This document shows, one piece after another, positions 35,107-43,198 of a stretch of 64,000 nt of DNA. The position numbers and the translations under genes were made by a program. Origin of the DNA: Bacilli bacterium (GTDB lineage Bacteria > Bacillota_I > Bacilli_A > RFN20 > DUOF01); assembly GCA_017517765.1 (NCBI GenBank), contig JAFWYE010000010.1, forward strand, positions 66,432 to 130,431. Direction: 5' to 3'. The stretch's first letter is position 1. Every line of letters starts with the position of its first letter. The notes under the pieces are model-generated. The model saw nothing but the letters and a program-made list of their open reading frames with translations. It was not told the DNA's origin and did not search any database.

Positions 35107-35774
35107 TTTAAAATCACCTTATATCCAAGACCATGAACTGTTTGAATTTCAAATCCATCACAATTTTTGGTTTTATCTCTTAATTTAGCCATATAAACAT
35201 CTACAGTTCTAGAAGTAGCACTACTGTCAAATCCCCAGAAATCCTCCATTAATTTTCCTCTTGTAAAAGTCTTTTTTGGGTAACTAAGCATAGCATATAA
35301 AATATCGAATTCTCTTACTGTAAAAGAAATTTCTTCCCCATTAATAGAAACAGTTCTCTCTTCCTTATTCATTTTTAAATTACCTACTATTAATTCTTTA
35401 CTAATACTTATATTTAATCTACGAATAATAGCATTTACTTTAAATACTAATTCATCAAAATCAAATGGTTTAGTTATATAGTCATCTACACCAATTTTAT
35501 ATCCTAATTGTTTAGAGGGCTTATCATCTCTAGCAGACATAAAAATTATAGGTATAATTTCATTTACTTCTCTAATTTTTTTGGCTAGTTCATAACCATC
35601 TAATTCTGGCATCATAATATCACTAATTATTAAATCAAATCTTTCGCTAGAAAACTTATTGTATGCCTCTAATCCATTAAAACAAGAAACAATATTATAT
35701 CCTGCCTCTTTTAAATATGATGTTGCAAGAAAGTTTAAATCTTTGTCATCTTCTACTATTAAAATATTTATCAT
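35103..35774 (-). CDS. OmpR/PhoB-family response regulator
   Basis: 223 residues: receiver domain with VEDD (8-10), phospho-acceptor Asp52 in IISDIMMPELDG, MSARDD (Thr/Ser switch) and DYITKPFD (Lys), then a winged-helix DNA-binding domain ending ALRTVDVYMAKLRDK-like and IQTVHGLGYKV. Start at 35774 with GGGAGGAAGAG upstream, overlapping the stop of the 35771 membrane gene (ATGA). A WalR/PhoB-type half-site pair near 37238 is a possible target. Uses TGA as a stop. Confidence 0.95.
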   Translation of the reverse strand: MINILIVEDDKDLNFLATSYLKEAGYNIVSCFNGLEAYNKFSSERFDLIISDIMMPELDGYELAKKIREVNEIIPIIFMSARDDKPSKQLGYKIGVDDYITKPFDFDELVFKVNAIIRRLNISISKELIVGNLKMNKEERTVSINGEEISFTVREFDILYAMLSYPKKTFTRGKLMEDFWGFDSSATSRTVDVYMAKLRDKTKNCDGFEIQTVHGLGYKVILK

Positions 35775-36745
35775 AACTCTTCCTCCCAATCTTGCATTAA
35801 TATCTTTTTATATCCTTTATCTAACATGATTCCATCTAATTTTTTTATTAATGTAGAATCTTTAAAATGATGTATTAAAGCACCACCTGCATATACAAAA
35901 ATCAATATTTCTGATAATACAATAATTAATATTTTAATATAAATATTCCAAGAAAAAATTGGACTTTTACCTTTTATAATATGACCATTTATTTTATTTT
36001 CTTCTTTTACTCCAACATAAGTATAATTTCCATAAAATTTGCTATCAGTTAAGACAATTTCAATTTTTTCTTCGTTTATTACATTAGCTTCATTAATTGC
36101 CTCATATACATTATGTTCTCTATCTACAATACTAATTCTAGGGGCAACAAATATATAACAAGCAATTAAATAAATAACAAATCCTACAATTAATCCAAAT
36201 ATTCCATTTAATAATCGCGTATCAGTTTCACCCACGGCACTAGTTAAAGCAACTTCAGTTAAAACTATTGCAGTTAATGCACTACATAAATTAATAAGTT
36301 TAATGTTTCTATAATAATGGCCTTTACCAACTACCCTAAAGCATCCAAATATTGCTACACCAAGCTCTATAAAGGATACACAAGCAATAACTATTCCTAG
36401 AATCATATCATATTTCATTACAGAAACATCAGTAAATATCATTCTCCCCATATATATTGCATACATTACTCCAGCAATTAGTAAAAATGATCCAACAAGA
36501 GCATTTCTTTTTTTAAATATTTTTTCTTCTGGCTTAGTTATACCCTTATAACAAACATATTTTGAAAGCATAATAAATAGGTTTACTATACCGGCAATTA
36601 AAAAGAAAACAGTAGTAAATATAGATATAATAGCCTTAGATATTGCTAAAGTAGCATTAAAAATAATAGAGACTTTGGTATTAAATATAGCTCTATTTTC
36701 AAATGATAGTTTTCTATATTTATTAACTAATTCCATTACCTTCAT
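35771..36745 (-). CDS. Membrane protein in the two-component operon
   Basis: 324 residues from the ATG at 36745, with AAAGGTGAAAG upstream. It has about seven membrane segments, a polar C-terminal region with NKINGHIIKGKSP and a final helix pair (about 245-285). It is cotranscribed with the response regulator and kinase and overlaps them by 4 bp. Position suggests that it is the sensed or controlled partner of the kinase, for example a transporter-like accessory. No family recognised. Confidence 0.75.
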   Translation of the reverse strand: MKVMELVNKYRKLSFENRAIFNTKVSIIFNATLAISKAIISIFTTVFFLIAGIVNLFIMLSKYVCYKGITKPEEKIFKKRNALVGSFLLIAGVMYAIYMGRMIFTDVSVMKYDMILGIVIACVSFIELGVAIFGCFRVVGKGHYYRNIKLINLCSALTAIVLTEVALTSAVGETDTRLLNGIFGLIVGFVIYLIACYIFVAPRISIVDREHNVYEAINEANVINEEKIEIVLTDSKFYGNYTYVGVKEENKINGHIIKGKSPIFSWNIYIKILIIVLSEILIFVYAGGALIHHFKDSTLIKKLDGIMLDKGYKKILMQDWEEEL

Positions 36746-36784
36746 ACTTTCACCTTTTTCATAAAAATTATAACATCTAAAAAA

Positions 36785-36822
36785 AAACAAACAAAGAGAT
36801 ATGCTAGCAAAACATATCTCTT
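36785..36822 (-). terminator. Terminator of the 36828 gene
   Basis: AGAGATATG-ctagcaaaa-CATATCTCT hairpin followed on the minus strand by TTGTTTGTTTTTTTTT. It separates the paralogue gene from the 36745 operon. Confidence 0.75.
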
Positions 36823-36827
36823 ATTTT

Positions 36828-37175
36828 TTATTCATTTAATAATTCATTACTAAGTTTTTTTACTTGCTCAGCATATTTTCTTTTATTTTTTTCTAACATA
36901 CTTTTATAGATATAGTAGTTAACACTAACCATAGCTATACCCACAAGTCCTATAACTATGCCAAGTATCATGTATTCAGCAAGGATAACTCCCATTGCCA
37001 TACACATACCACTACCTAGAACTAATGAACCTATAGTGCCAAATACATAAGCAAATATAGCAGGTCCTTTTTTAACTTTGGCATCAAGTGCTCTAAGTTC
37101 ATCTAATTTTGTAGGTTCTTTTTCCTCATAACTTTTTAATGTTTTTTCTACATATTTTTTTTCATTCGTATTCAT
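36828..37175 (-). CDS. Two-helix membrane protein, paralogue of the 33691 gene
   Basis: 115 residues: polar N-terminus, KLDELRALDAKVKKGP, two hydrophobic helices (about 38-58 and 66-86) and a C-terminal charged helix ending KKLSNELLNE. The pattern matches the 33691 protein. The pair brackets the regulator, kinase and 35771 membrane gene. GGAGAGATTA precedes the ATG. A WalR-like operator lies about 65 bp upstream, so this gene may be the response regulator's target. Confidence 0.8.
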   Translation of the reverse strand: MNTNEKKYVEKTLKSYEEKEPTKLDELRALDAKVKKGPAIFAYVFGTIGSLVLGSGMCMAMGVILAEYMILGIVIGLVGIAMVSVNYYIYKSMLEKNKRKYAEQVKKLSNELLNE

Positions 37176-37200
37176 ATTAATCTCTCCTATCTTTAACTAT

Positions 37201-37206
37201 ATTCTA
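37201..37206 (-). promoter_or_regulatory. Possible -10 element of the 36828 gene
   Basis: TAGAAT on the minus strand, about 25 bp before the ATG. The matching -35 region (37224-37229) is poor, which fits an activator-dependent promoter. Confidence 0.4.
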
Positions 37207-37237
37207 GAAGGTTAATATTAAAGTTTGATTTATTAAT

Positions 37238-37254
37238 TGTTAAGATTTTGTAAA
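37238..37254 (+). promoter_or_regulatory. Direct-repeat operator, WalR/YycF-type (TGTWAH-N5-TGTWAH)
   Basis: TGTTAA (37238-37243), 5-bp spacer, TGTAAA (37249-37254). This is exactly the consensus repeat of WalR-like OmpR regulators, located upstream of the 36828 gene and roughly 35-50 bp before its likely transcription start. The cluster's own OmpR-type regulator is the natural candidate to bind it. Confidence 0.55.
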
Positions 37255-37273
37255 TGTTGAATAAATTTTCAAT

Positions 37274-37299
37274 AAAAAAGCTCATTTTTCAATAAGCTT
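37274..37299 (-). terminator. Weak terminator after the mini-ORF
   Basis: AAGCT-tattgaaaaatg-AGCTT hairpin followed by TTTTTATT on the minus strand. Confidence 0.5.
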
Positions 37300-37305
37300 A
37301 TTATT

Positions 37306-37437
37306 TTAAATTTTTGCAGTATACTCACTAATAAATTCTAAAGTATCTTCTCTATAAATTTCTTTAAAATTATTTTCCAAGCTTTGTTTATTATTATTTC
37401 CTGATAATGGATTATAAAGTACATAAATTGTTTTCAT
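37306..37437 (-). pseudogene. 43-aa ORF resembling the N-terminus of a diacylglycerol-kinase-type protein
   Basis: Reads MKTIYVLYNPLSGNNNKQSL and ends EFISEYTAKI. The opening YVLYNPLSGN matches the beta-1/glycine loop of the DAGK catalytic domain, but the frame ends after 43 codons and nothing similar follows. GAGGAAA lies 9 bp upstream of the ATG, and the ORF overlaps the 3' end of the acyltransferase gene by 26 bp. Most likely a truncated lipid-kinase remnant, or a small gene derived from one. Confidence 0.5.
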
Positions 37438-38167
37438 TTTCTTTTTTTTCCTCACTTAAATTGTAATTTAATATTTTAATTACCATATCTCCTATCTCAC
37501 ATGTAGGAAGGTCTTCAATCTTTTCATATTCTATTGTATTTATATATGCCTTTATTATTGTCTTGTGAAAAGGTGTATTTTTAGCAATTTTTTCACTGCC
37601 ATCTAAAGTAATAATAACTAATGGTGTTTTAGACTTTTGTGCTATCTTAAACACACAATTATGAAAAGGTAATAGTTCTCCATTTTTGCTTCTAGTACCT
37701 TCTGGATATACTCCAATTGAGGCAACATCATCATTAATTAGGTTAACAGCATGCTCTATTGTTTTATATGCATTTCTAGGATTTTCTCTATCAATGTCCA
37801 TGAAGCAACATTTTTTTATAATTCTACCAAATATAGGAATTTTAAAATTAGCTTTTTTTGAAATAAATGAAATATCATATTTTTTTAATATGTGCCAAGT
37901 GATTATAGGATCAAAATTAGAACGATGATTGCCTACCACAACAAATCTAGTATTTTCAGGAATATTTTCGAATCCTACTAAATCAATCTTTATCCTACAA
38001 AGTTTAAGTCCAATACTTGTCCAACTATTTAATAAAAATCTGTAGAATTTATTATTTTTATTATATGTTTTATCCATATTTACAAATAAACTGCATATAA
38101 AAGTAAATAAGATATAACTAACGAATAATATGATAAAAGCAATAAATAAATTTATAATCGCCAACAT
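37412..38167 (-). CDS. plsC: PlsC-like 1-acylglycerol-3-phosphate acyltransferase
   Basis: Lysophosphatidic acid acyltransferase family, 251 residues from the ATG at 38167 (GGAGGTAATT upstream). An N-terminal membrane anchor (about 1-25) is followed by the four family blocks: VVGNHRSNFDPI (catalytic H-x4-D), DIDRENPRNAYK, GVYPEGTRSKNGELLPFH and TPLVIITLDGS. It acylates the second position of glycerol phosphate in phospholipid synthesis. A lipid-kinase-like fragment follows. Has a strong promoter of its own. Confidence 0.92.
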   Translation of the reverse strand: MLAIINLFIAFIILFVSYILFTFICSLFVNMDKTYNKNNKFYRFLLNSWTSIGLKLCRIKIDLVGFENIPENTRFVVVGNHRSNFDPIITWHILKKYDISFISKKANFKIPIFGRIIKKCCFMDIDRENPRNAYKTIEHAVNLINDDVASIGVYPEGTRSKNGELLPFHNCVFKIAQKSKTPLVIITLDGSEKIAKNTPFHKTIIKAYINTIEYEKIEDLPTCEIGDMVIKILNYNLSEEKKENENNLCTL

Positions 38168-38195
38168 AATTACCTCCAAAATGCAACTAATATGC

Positions 38196-38224
38196 ATTCT
38201 AGAACTTATGTCAAAAATTGTCAA
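38196..38224 (-). promoter_or_regulatory. Promoter of the plsC-like gene
   Basis: Minus strand TTGACA (38219-38224), 17-bp spacer, TAGAAT (38196-38201), a near-consensus promoter. A 10-bp-arm palindrome, ATTTGAATTA/TAATTCAAAT (about 38235-38257), lies immediately upstream and may be an operator. Confidence 0.75.
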
Positions 38225-38255
38225 ATAAAGTAACATTTGAATTATTATAATTCAA

Positions 38256-38281
38256 ATAAAAAGAACCAATATGGTTCCTTT
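38256..38281 (-). terminator. Terminator of the amidase gene
   Basis: AAAGGAACC-atatt-GGTTCTT hairpin on the minus strand followed by TTTTTATTTG. Confidence 0.65.
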
Positions 38282-39116
38282 ATGAATTTATTATTGGTTT
38301 TAATTTACTCCATGTTTTATTTCCTACTATTCCATCTACAACTAATCCATTATCTTTTTGAAATAGTTTAACTGCCTCTAATGTTTTATTTCCAAATATT
38401 CCATCAATTGTTCCTGGATTGTATAATCTAGAAAATAACTTATATTGAAGATAATTAACTATATCTCCTTTACTCCCTTTTTTTATTAAAGGATAATTCC
38501 TATTTTTACTAGACTTATAAGTAACTCCTAAATATCTACATACACCTTTACAACACTCTTCTCCTACCTCTTTTTGAAAGTCAGGATCCATCATTCTTTT
38601 TGCCTCCAATAGATTAGTCATAAAACCTGATTCTACTATAACAGAGGGACAACTCACTGCATATAACATATAATAATTTCCTTTTATAACTCCTCTATTT
38701 CTTTGCTTAGTACCATCATCTAAAAAGCTTAATATATTATTTGCTAATACCTTAGATTTTTCTCTTTCAGGACTTAAGTTAGAATATATAACTTCAAACC
38801 CATTAACACTATTAAATTTAGTTCCATCACCATATCCATTATAAGCAAACGTAACTAAGAGATTTGGTATTTTATTATTTACAATTTGTGCCCTAGTAGA
38901 AAGACTAACATCATAATTACTAGGTTTAACATCTAATACTCTAAATCCTTGTCTTTTACATGCTTCTAAAAAATATCTTTTTGCTTCCTTGTTGAATTCA
39001 TTTTCATAAAAACTTCTTCCAATTTCAGAAATATATGGAGTTCTTTTTCCTGGTGTAGCAAGAGGTGCTAATCCATGTTCATCATTACCCGCTATTAAAT
39101 ATTCATTATTATTCAT
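38280..39116 (-). CDS. N-acetylmuramoyl-L-alanine amidase-like protein with peptidoglycan-binding domain
   Basis: 278 residues: an Amidase_3 (CwlC-like) domain (1-190) and a C-terminal PG_binding_1 domain (about 205-275, KKGSKGDIVNYLQYKL and DGIFGNKTLEAVKLFQ). His14 (NDEHG) and the catalytic Glu in IVESGFMTN are present, but the ligand normally in SIHANA reads TFAYNG, so the second His is Ala91. There is no signal peptide, as for mother-cell or lysis enzymes such as CwlC. The zinc site may be altered, and catalytic activity is uncertain. AGGAAGTG precedes the ATG. Confidence 0.8.
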   Translation of the reverse strand: MNNNEYLIAGNDEHGLAPLATPGKRTPYISEIGRSFYENEFNKEAKRYFLEACKRQGFRVLDVKPSNYDVSLSTRAQIVNNKIPNLLVTFAYNGYGDGTKFNSVNGFEVIYSNLSPEREKSKVLANNILSFLDDGTKQRNRGVIKGNYYMLYAVSCPSVIVESGFMTNLLEAKRMMDPDFQKEVGEECCKGVCRYLGVTYKSSKNRNYPLIKKGSKGDIVNYLQYKLFSRLYNPGTIDGIFGNKTLEAVKLFQKDNGLVVDGIVGNKTWSKLKPIINS

Positions 39117-39171
39117 ATATTCACTTCCTAAATTATGATATGAATAAAATTAATATTGGTTAATATAAATT

Positions 39172-39200
39172 AAAAAAAGCATAGAGTTACTATGCTTTTT
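39172..39200 (-). terminator. Terminator of the ABC/lipoprotein operon
   Basis: AAGCATAG-agtta-CTATGCTT hairpin followed on the minus strand by TTTTTTTAA. Confidence 0.75.
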
Positions 39201-39205
39201 ACTTT

Positions 39206-41503
39206 TTATTCCATTGGAGTAATTTCTAATGATGATGTATATCCATCATCCACGATATTTATATTAAGCTTTTTACTACCATAAGTAGATAAATCATAAT
39301 CTACATCACGGTATGTAATAATATTACCTTCTGTAATATAAATGTATTGATCAATTTGGAAGTATTTTACTTGGTTATAATCAATAAGATGAACCCAATT
39401 TGTTATATAATTAGAAGCATCTTCAATTGAGTAATAATAAGCATTCATATCTTCATTATACTCAAAATCATCTGTGTTAAATACTACTGGTTCACCAGCA
39501 TTATTAAACATATGAGTATTAATTATCATACCAGGATATAATCCTTTAAAATAATAGTATACAATTCCATTATTATCATAGGCATGAAAAATTTGTACAT
39601 TTGGTATTTCTTCAACAAATGCATTATTTAACCCAAATGTATAGAAACCACCTAATTCAACGTATTGATTTTCCTCTAGTGGTTGATCAATACATGCAGT
39701 AACTAATCCATTACTTAAACAAATTCTATTTTCATAATTTTCATAATCAACAGGAACATTGACAATATTATTATCATTAGGAAGTAATTTCATATCATTT
39801 TGAATTAATATATGATATCCATTTGGCACTTTAACTTGTGCATATTTTATTGAAGAATCCCAAATAATAACTTCACCATTTCTTATATCTTCATCAGTTA
39901 GGGTGAACTCATATTGTTTGGCGTCATTATGTAAAGTATATGTTACATTTACTTCTAACTCAAAATAAGTTTTCCAATCACCTATATCAGTTTTTAAGAT
40001 AGGAATACCATCTGGCCCTGTAAGATAGGCAGAGTCTGACAAATTGCCTTTATTAATATTTTTATCAAGATATACAATTTCTACTAGAGATACACTAGTA
40101 TCTACAATTGGTTTACCAATATATGTATATGTACCAGCATTATATACAATATCCTCTTTAAATAGAGGCACTCTATAAGGTACCTTTCTTCCTTGATATG
40201 TGAAAGTACCATTTATAATCGAAGTTGAAAAAGTTTGATTTATAGGATGAGTAATAGTATGAATTACATTTTCTTCACTATCATATAAATCTATACTTAA
40301 CATATCAGTTTCATTTTCATATACAGATATATTAAATGTTGAACCTTCTAATTCAACTGAAATTATACTATTATCATATACGTTATAGTCATTCTCTATA
40401 CCACTTGAAATTATTTCATTTGTAAATGAATGAATTCGTGTTACATTAAATTCGATAGGTATAGATGCAGAATAATCAATTTCATAATAGTGATTATATG
40501 TATCATTACCTAGGTTATTTGTAACCAAATTATCAATATACACCCATTCATCTTGTTCATTTAGAGTTATCATTCCTAGGAAGTTTATTTTGTTAGTCAT
40601 TGAGCTACCACTAGTGATAATTTTATTGACTTTATCATAAAGATAGCTAGGGCGATAATAATATTCACCATTTAAAGTGAGCTCAAGATACCCATAATCA
40701 TTTCGAATGTTTTTTCCCTCTAAGATAAAATTCTCATTTTTATTAATTTTATACAAATTACTTGTGCCATTGTAATGATAGATAACATTCATATAATATG
40801 AATCATCATTATTTAGTAAAATATATTCTCTACTTTTATTTTCATATGAATATTTTCTTCCTGATGCTACTAATTCATTAGTTGACATTGAATATATTTC
40901 ATATGAAAGCTCAACCCCATCAATAGCAACATACACTTGATCCATTCTTAAAGCAACTTGACTAAGTTTTGCAATACCAGTTACTAAATCTTCTTTATCA
41001 ATATTTATTTCAAACTTTTTATATCCAGGTAGAGTAAATTTAATTATCTCATCATGTTCTCTAGAAGGTAAATTAAACGTAAATGTATTTTTCTTGCCAA
41101 GCTTTAAATTAGAAATGTTTGGATTATCCTCAAATACTATTCCTTCAAGAGTTTTTACTCCTTCTATAGTAATTTCTACCTCAGCATCTAATTCAACTCC
41201 AAAATCAACTGTTTTAGTGATTGTAGGACTATTCATTTCGCTTGTAGGTATGTATACAGTAATTGATTTTAAATCTTCATAAGATAAAGTAATATATACA
41301 TCTTTAATAGAATTAATTTTATGAGTGTATTTACCAGTTGATTCATCATAACTACCATTACCATAATTGCTAGAAAAATTAGGAGTAACTTCGCTATCAA
41401 CCTCTAATATTATCGTTCTTTCTTCCTCAATTGTAGGAGTGCTACAAGCACTAATCGCAAGTGCAGATAAAATAAGAAATATTGATTTTGATTTTTTATT
41501 CAT
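39206..41503 (-). CDS. Large lipoprotein of the ABC/FtsX operon
   Basis: 765 residues from the ATG at 41503 (TAGGTGAAGC upstream). Signal peptide and lipobox AISA-C give Cys19 as lipidated. The rest is a long beta-rich extracellular chain of Tyr/Asn-rich segments, with several PEGA- or carboxypeptidase-regulatory-like units (for example LVTGIAKLSQVAL, YTYIGKPIVDTS). No enzymatic motif is recognised. It lies 9 bp after the second FtsX-type permease, so it is probably part of one extracytoplasmic complex; a sensor, adhesin or export substrate are the plausible roles. Confidence 0.7.
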   Translation of the reverse strand: MNKKSKSIFLILSALAISACSTPTIEEERTIILEVDSEVTPNFSSNYGNGSYDESTGKYTHKINSIKDVYITLSYEDLKSITVYIPTSEMNSPTITKTVDFGVELDAEVEITIEGVKTLEGIVFEDNPNISNLKLGKKNTFTFNLPSREHDEIIKFTLPGYKKFEINIDKEDLVTGIAKLSQVALRMDQVYVAIDGVELSYEIYSMSTNELVASGRKYSYENKSREYILLNNDDSYYMNVIYHYNGTSNLYKINKNENFILEGKNIRNDYGYLELTLNGEYYYRPSYLYDKVNKIITSGSSMTNKINFLGMITLNEQDEWVYIDNLVTNNLGNDTYNHYYEIDYSASIPIEFNVTRIHSFTNEIISSGIENDYNVYDNSIISVELEGSTFNISVYENETDMLSIDLYDSEENVIHTITHPINQTFSTSIINGTFTYQGRKVPYRVPLFKEDIVYNAGTYTYIGKPIVDTSVSLVEIVYLDKNINKGNLSDSAYLTGPDGIPILKTDIGDWKTYFELEVNVTYTLHNDAKQYEFTLTDEDIRNGEVIIWDSSIKYAQVKVPNGYHILIQNDMKLLPNDNNIVNVPVDYENYENRICLSNGLVTACIDQPLEENQYVELGGFYTFGLNNAFVEEIPNVQIFHAYDNNGIVYYYFKGLYPGMIINTHMFNNAGEPVVFNTDDFEYNEDMNAYYYSIEDASNYITNWVHLIDYNQVKYFQIDQYIYITEGNIITYRDVDYDLSTYGSKKLNINIVDDGYTSSLEITPME

Positions 41504-41512
41504 ATGCTTCAC

Positions 41513-43198
41513 CTACCTATTCTCTACCAATACATCTAATATTGGTTTGTTTGCAACATTATGACATGCAACATAAGCAAATATAATTGAAATAATTGTA
41601 TTAACTATTACAAGAGCTCCAAATGCTACTAAGATGAATATTGGATTCAAAGATAAGTCTATTGTTATAATAGCAGCGGCCTCAGATGACATAATCATTT
41701 TAAATAAATAACAAATGCCACCACATATACCTCCTCCAAATATAGCAGTCCAAATATATGAACGCTTAAATATTTGGAATATTTCAATAAAGTATAATCT
41801 AGTTACTTCCTTATTTTTCATACCAATAGCTCTAGATAATCCAAGGTAATTCTTTCTGGATTGTACAGAGTAGTGAATTGTATTATATAAGTTTAGTAGT
41901 GTAGCAAAGAAAATAATTCCTCCAAATATTGCTAGTATGATACTTATATAAGTAAATACAGTATAAAACATACGATAATTTTGAAATGTTTCTGACATAT
42001 ATGATGAAGTTGCATTTATTTCTTCACTTGAAGTAGAAGATTTTTTAAGTAAGTCATCAATAATGCTTACTGCGCTATTTGCTTCTCCATAACTATCAAA
42101 TTCAACAAGCAATTTAGAAGTTACAAGTGAATTGCCATTAGAAGTTGTACTTGCACCCATACCACATGGAATAAATAGTCTTTGATCCATAGTAGCATTC
42201 TTTGACAAAGTTATTATATCATTTGGATAATAGAAAACGTTTCTAGAATAATTCATACCATCACTCTCATTAACTTCAATTGAAATTAATTCAGGAATAT
42301 ATGATTTCTCAGTTGAAGTATATACAGAATCTGTAGTAAGCCAAAAATAAGTGTCATATATATGGTTATTAGAATCAGAAGGAGCTGTAGATCTTCTTGG
42401 AGAAGTCTTATATATATTAGAATCATATACACCTACAATAGTAAATTCTTTAAATATATTAACTGGTATATTGTTATATGCAGAAAAATCACCTGTTATA
42501 GATGTTTTAGATGTAGTAATTTCCCCATTTGTACTAAGTTGATAGTTTAGGGTGATTTTTTTACCAATGATAGTAGTATCTAAATTATAATGTGCTAAGA
42601 AATTACTTGATACCATAATTTCCTTATTAGAATTTTCACTAAATACTGAACCTGCTATTAGAGGGTTACCATTAGTTGCAGCATCATTATCTGATCTTAA
42701 AAATATATTATCATTAGACTCAGAATCGATAACTAAAATACCTACTTTTCCAGAGCCATTATATCCATCTCCTTCGATGGATAAATTTTTATCTAATGCA
42801 AAAGTGTTTCCATCTAATACTACATTAAATCTAGGAGAAGATATTTCTGTTGATGACTCATCATCCCAAATTCTATATGAGTTTTCAAAAGTATATTGAT
42901 TGTATTTAATGATTGTGCTTACTCCATCAATATCATAAATTTTATCAATATAAGACTCATGAATTGCTCCAGAATATGAATCCTGGGTATATTGATTAGA
43001 CATTTCTATATTAAATACTCTAATAGAAGCATCTTTATTTACTTCTTTATTTAAATCAATGTGAAAGGCAATAACTATAAATAATAATGGCATAAGTAAT
43101 ATTAATCCAAAGCTTATTCCTCTTACAGTGCTTCTAGTAGTTTTCTTCCTTGACTTTAAGCTTATTTTTGAAAGTCTAAAATAATCTTTTAATTTCAT
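41513..43198 (-). CDS. FtsX/MacB-type ABC permease, subunit 2
   Basis: 561 residues: N-terminal cytoplasmic basic stretch (LKDYFRLSKISLKSRKKTTR), one TM (about 30-50), a large extracellular region (about 52-400) rich in Tyr, Asn and Ser, then three C-terminal TMs (about 410-440, 465-490, 520-550). This is the FtsX/MacB arrangement (1+3 TMs, MacB-like periplasmic-type domain). The loop NLYNTIHYSVQSRKNYLGLSRAIGM carries the conserved coupling-helix LGLSRAIGM. It is adjacent (0 bp) to permease 1, giving a heterodimer. Confidence 0.85.
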   Translation of the reverse strand: MKLKDYFRLSKISLKSRKKTTRSTVRGISFGLILLMPLLFIVIAFHIDLNKEVNKDASIRVFNIEMSNQYTQDSYSGAIHESYIDKIYDIDGVSTIIKYNQYTFENSYRIWDDESSTEISSPRFNVVLDGNTFALDKNLSIEGDGYNGSGKVGILVIDSESNDNIFLRSDNDAATNGNPLIAGSVFSENSNKEIMVSSNFLAHYNLDTTIIGKKITLNYQLSTNGEITTSKTSITGDFSAYNNIPVNIFKEFTIVGVYDSNIYKTSPRRSTAPSDSNNHIYDTYFWLTTDSVYTSTEKSYIPELISIEVNESDGMNYSRNVFYYPNDIITLSKNATMDQRLFIPCGMGASTTSNGNSLVTSKLLVEFDSYGEANSAVSIIDDLLKKSSTSSEEINATSSYMSETFQNYRMFYTVFTYISIILAIFGGIIFFATLLNLYNTIHYSVQSRKNYLGLSRAIGMKNKEVTRLYFIEIFQIFKRSYIWTAIFGGGICGGICYLFKMIMSSEAAAIITIDLSLNPIFILVAFGALVIVNTIISIIFAYVACHNVANKPILDVLVENR

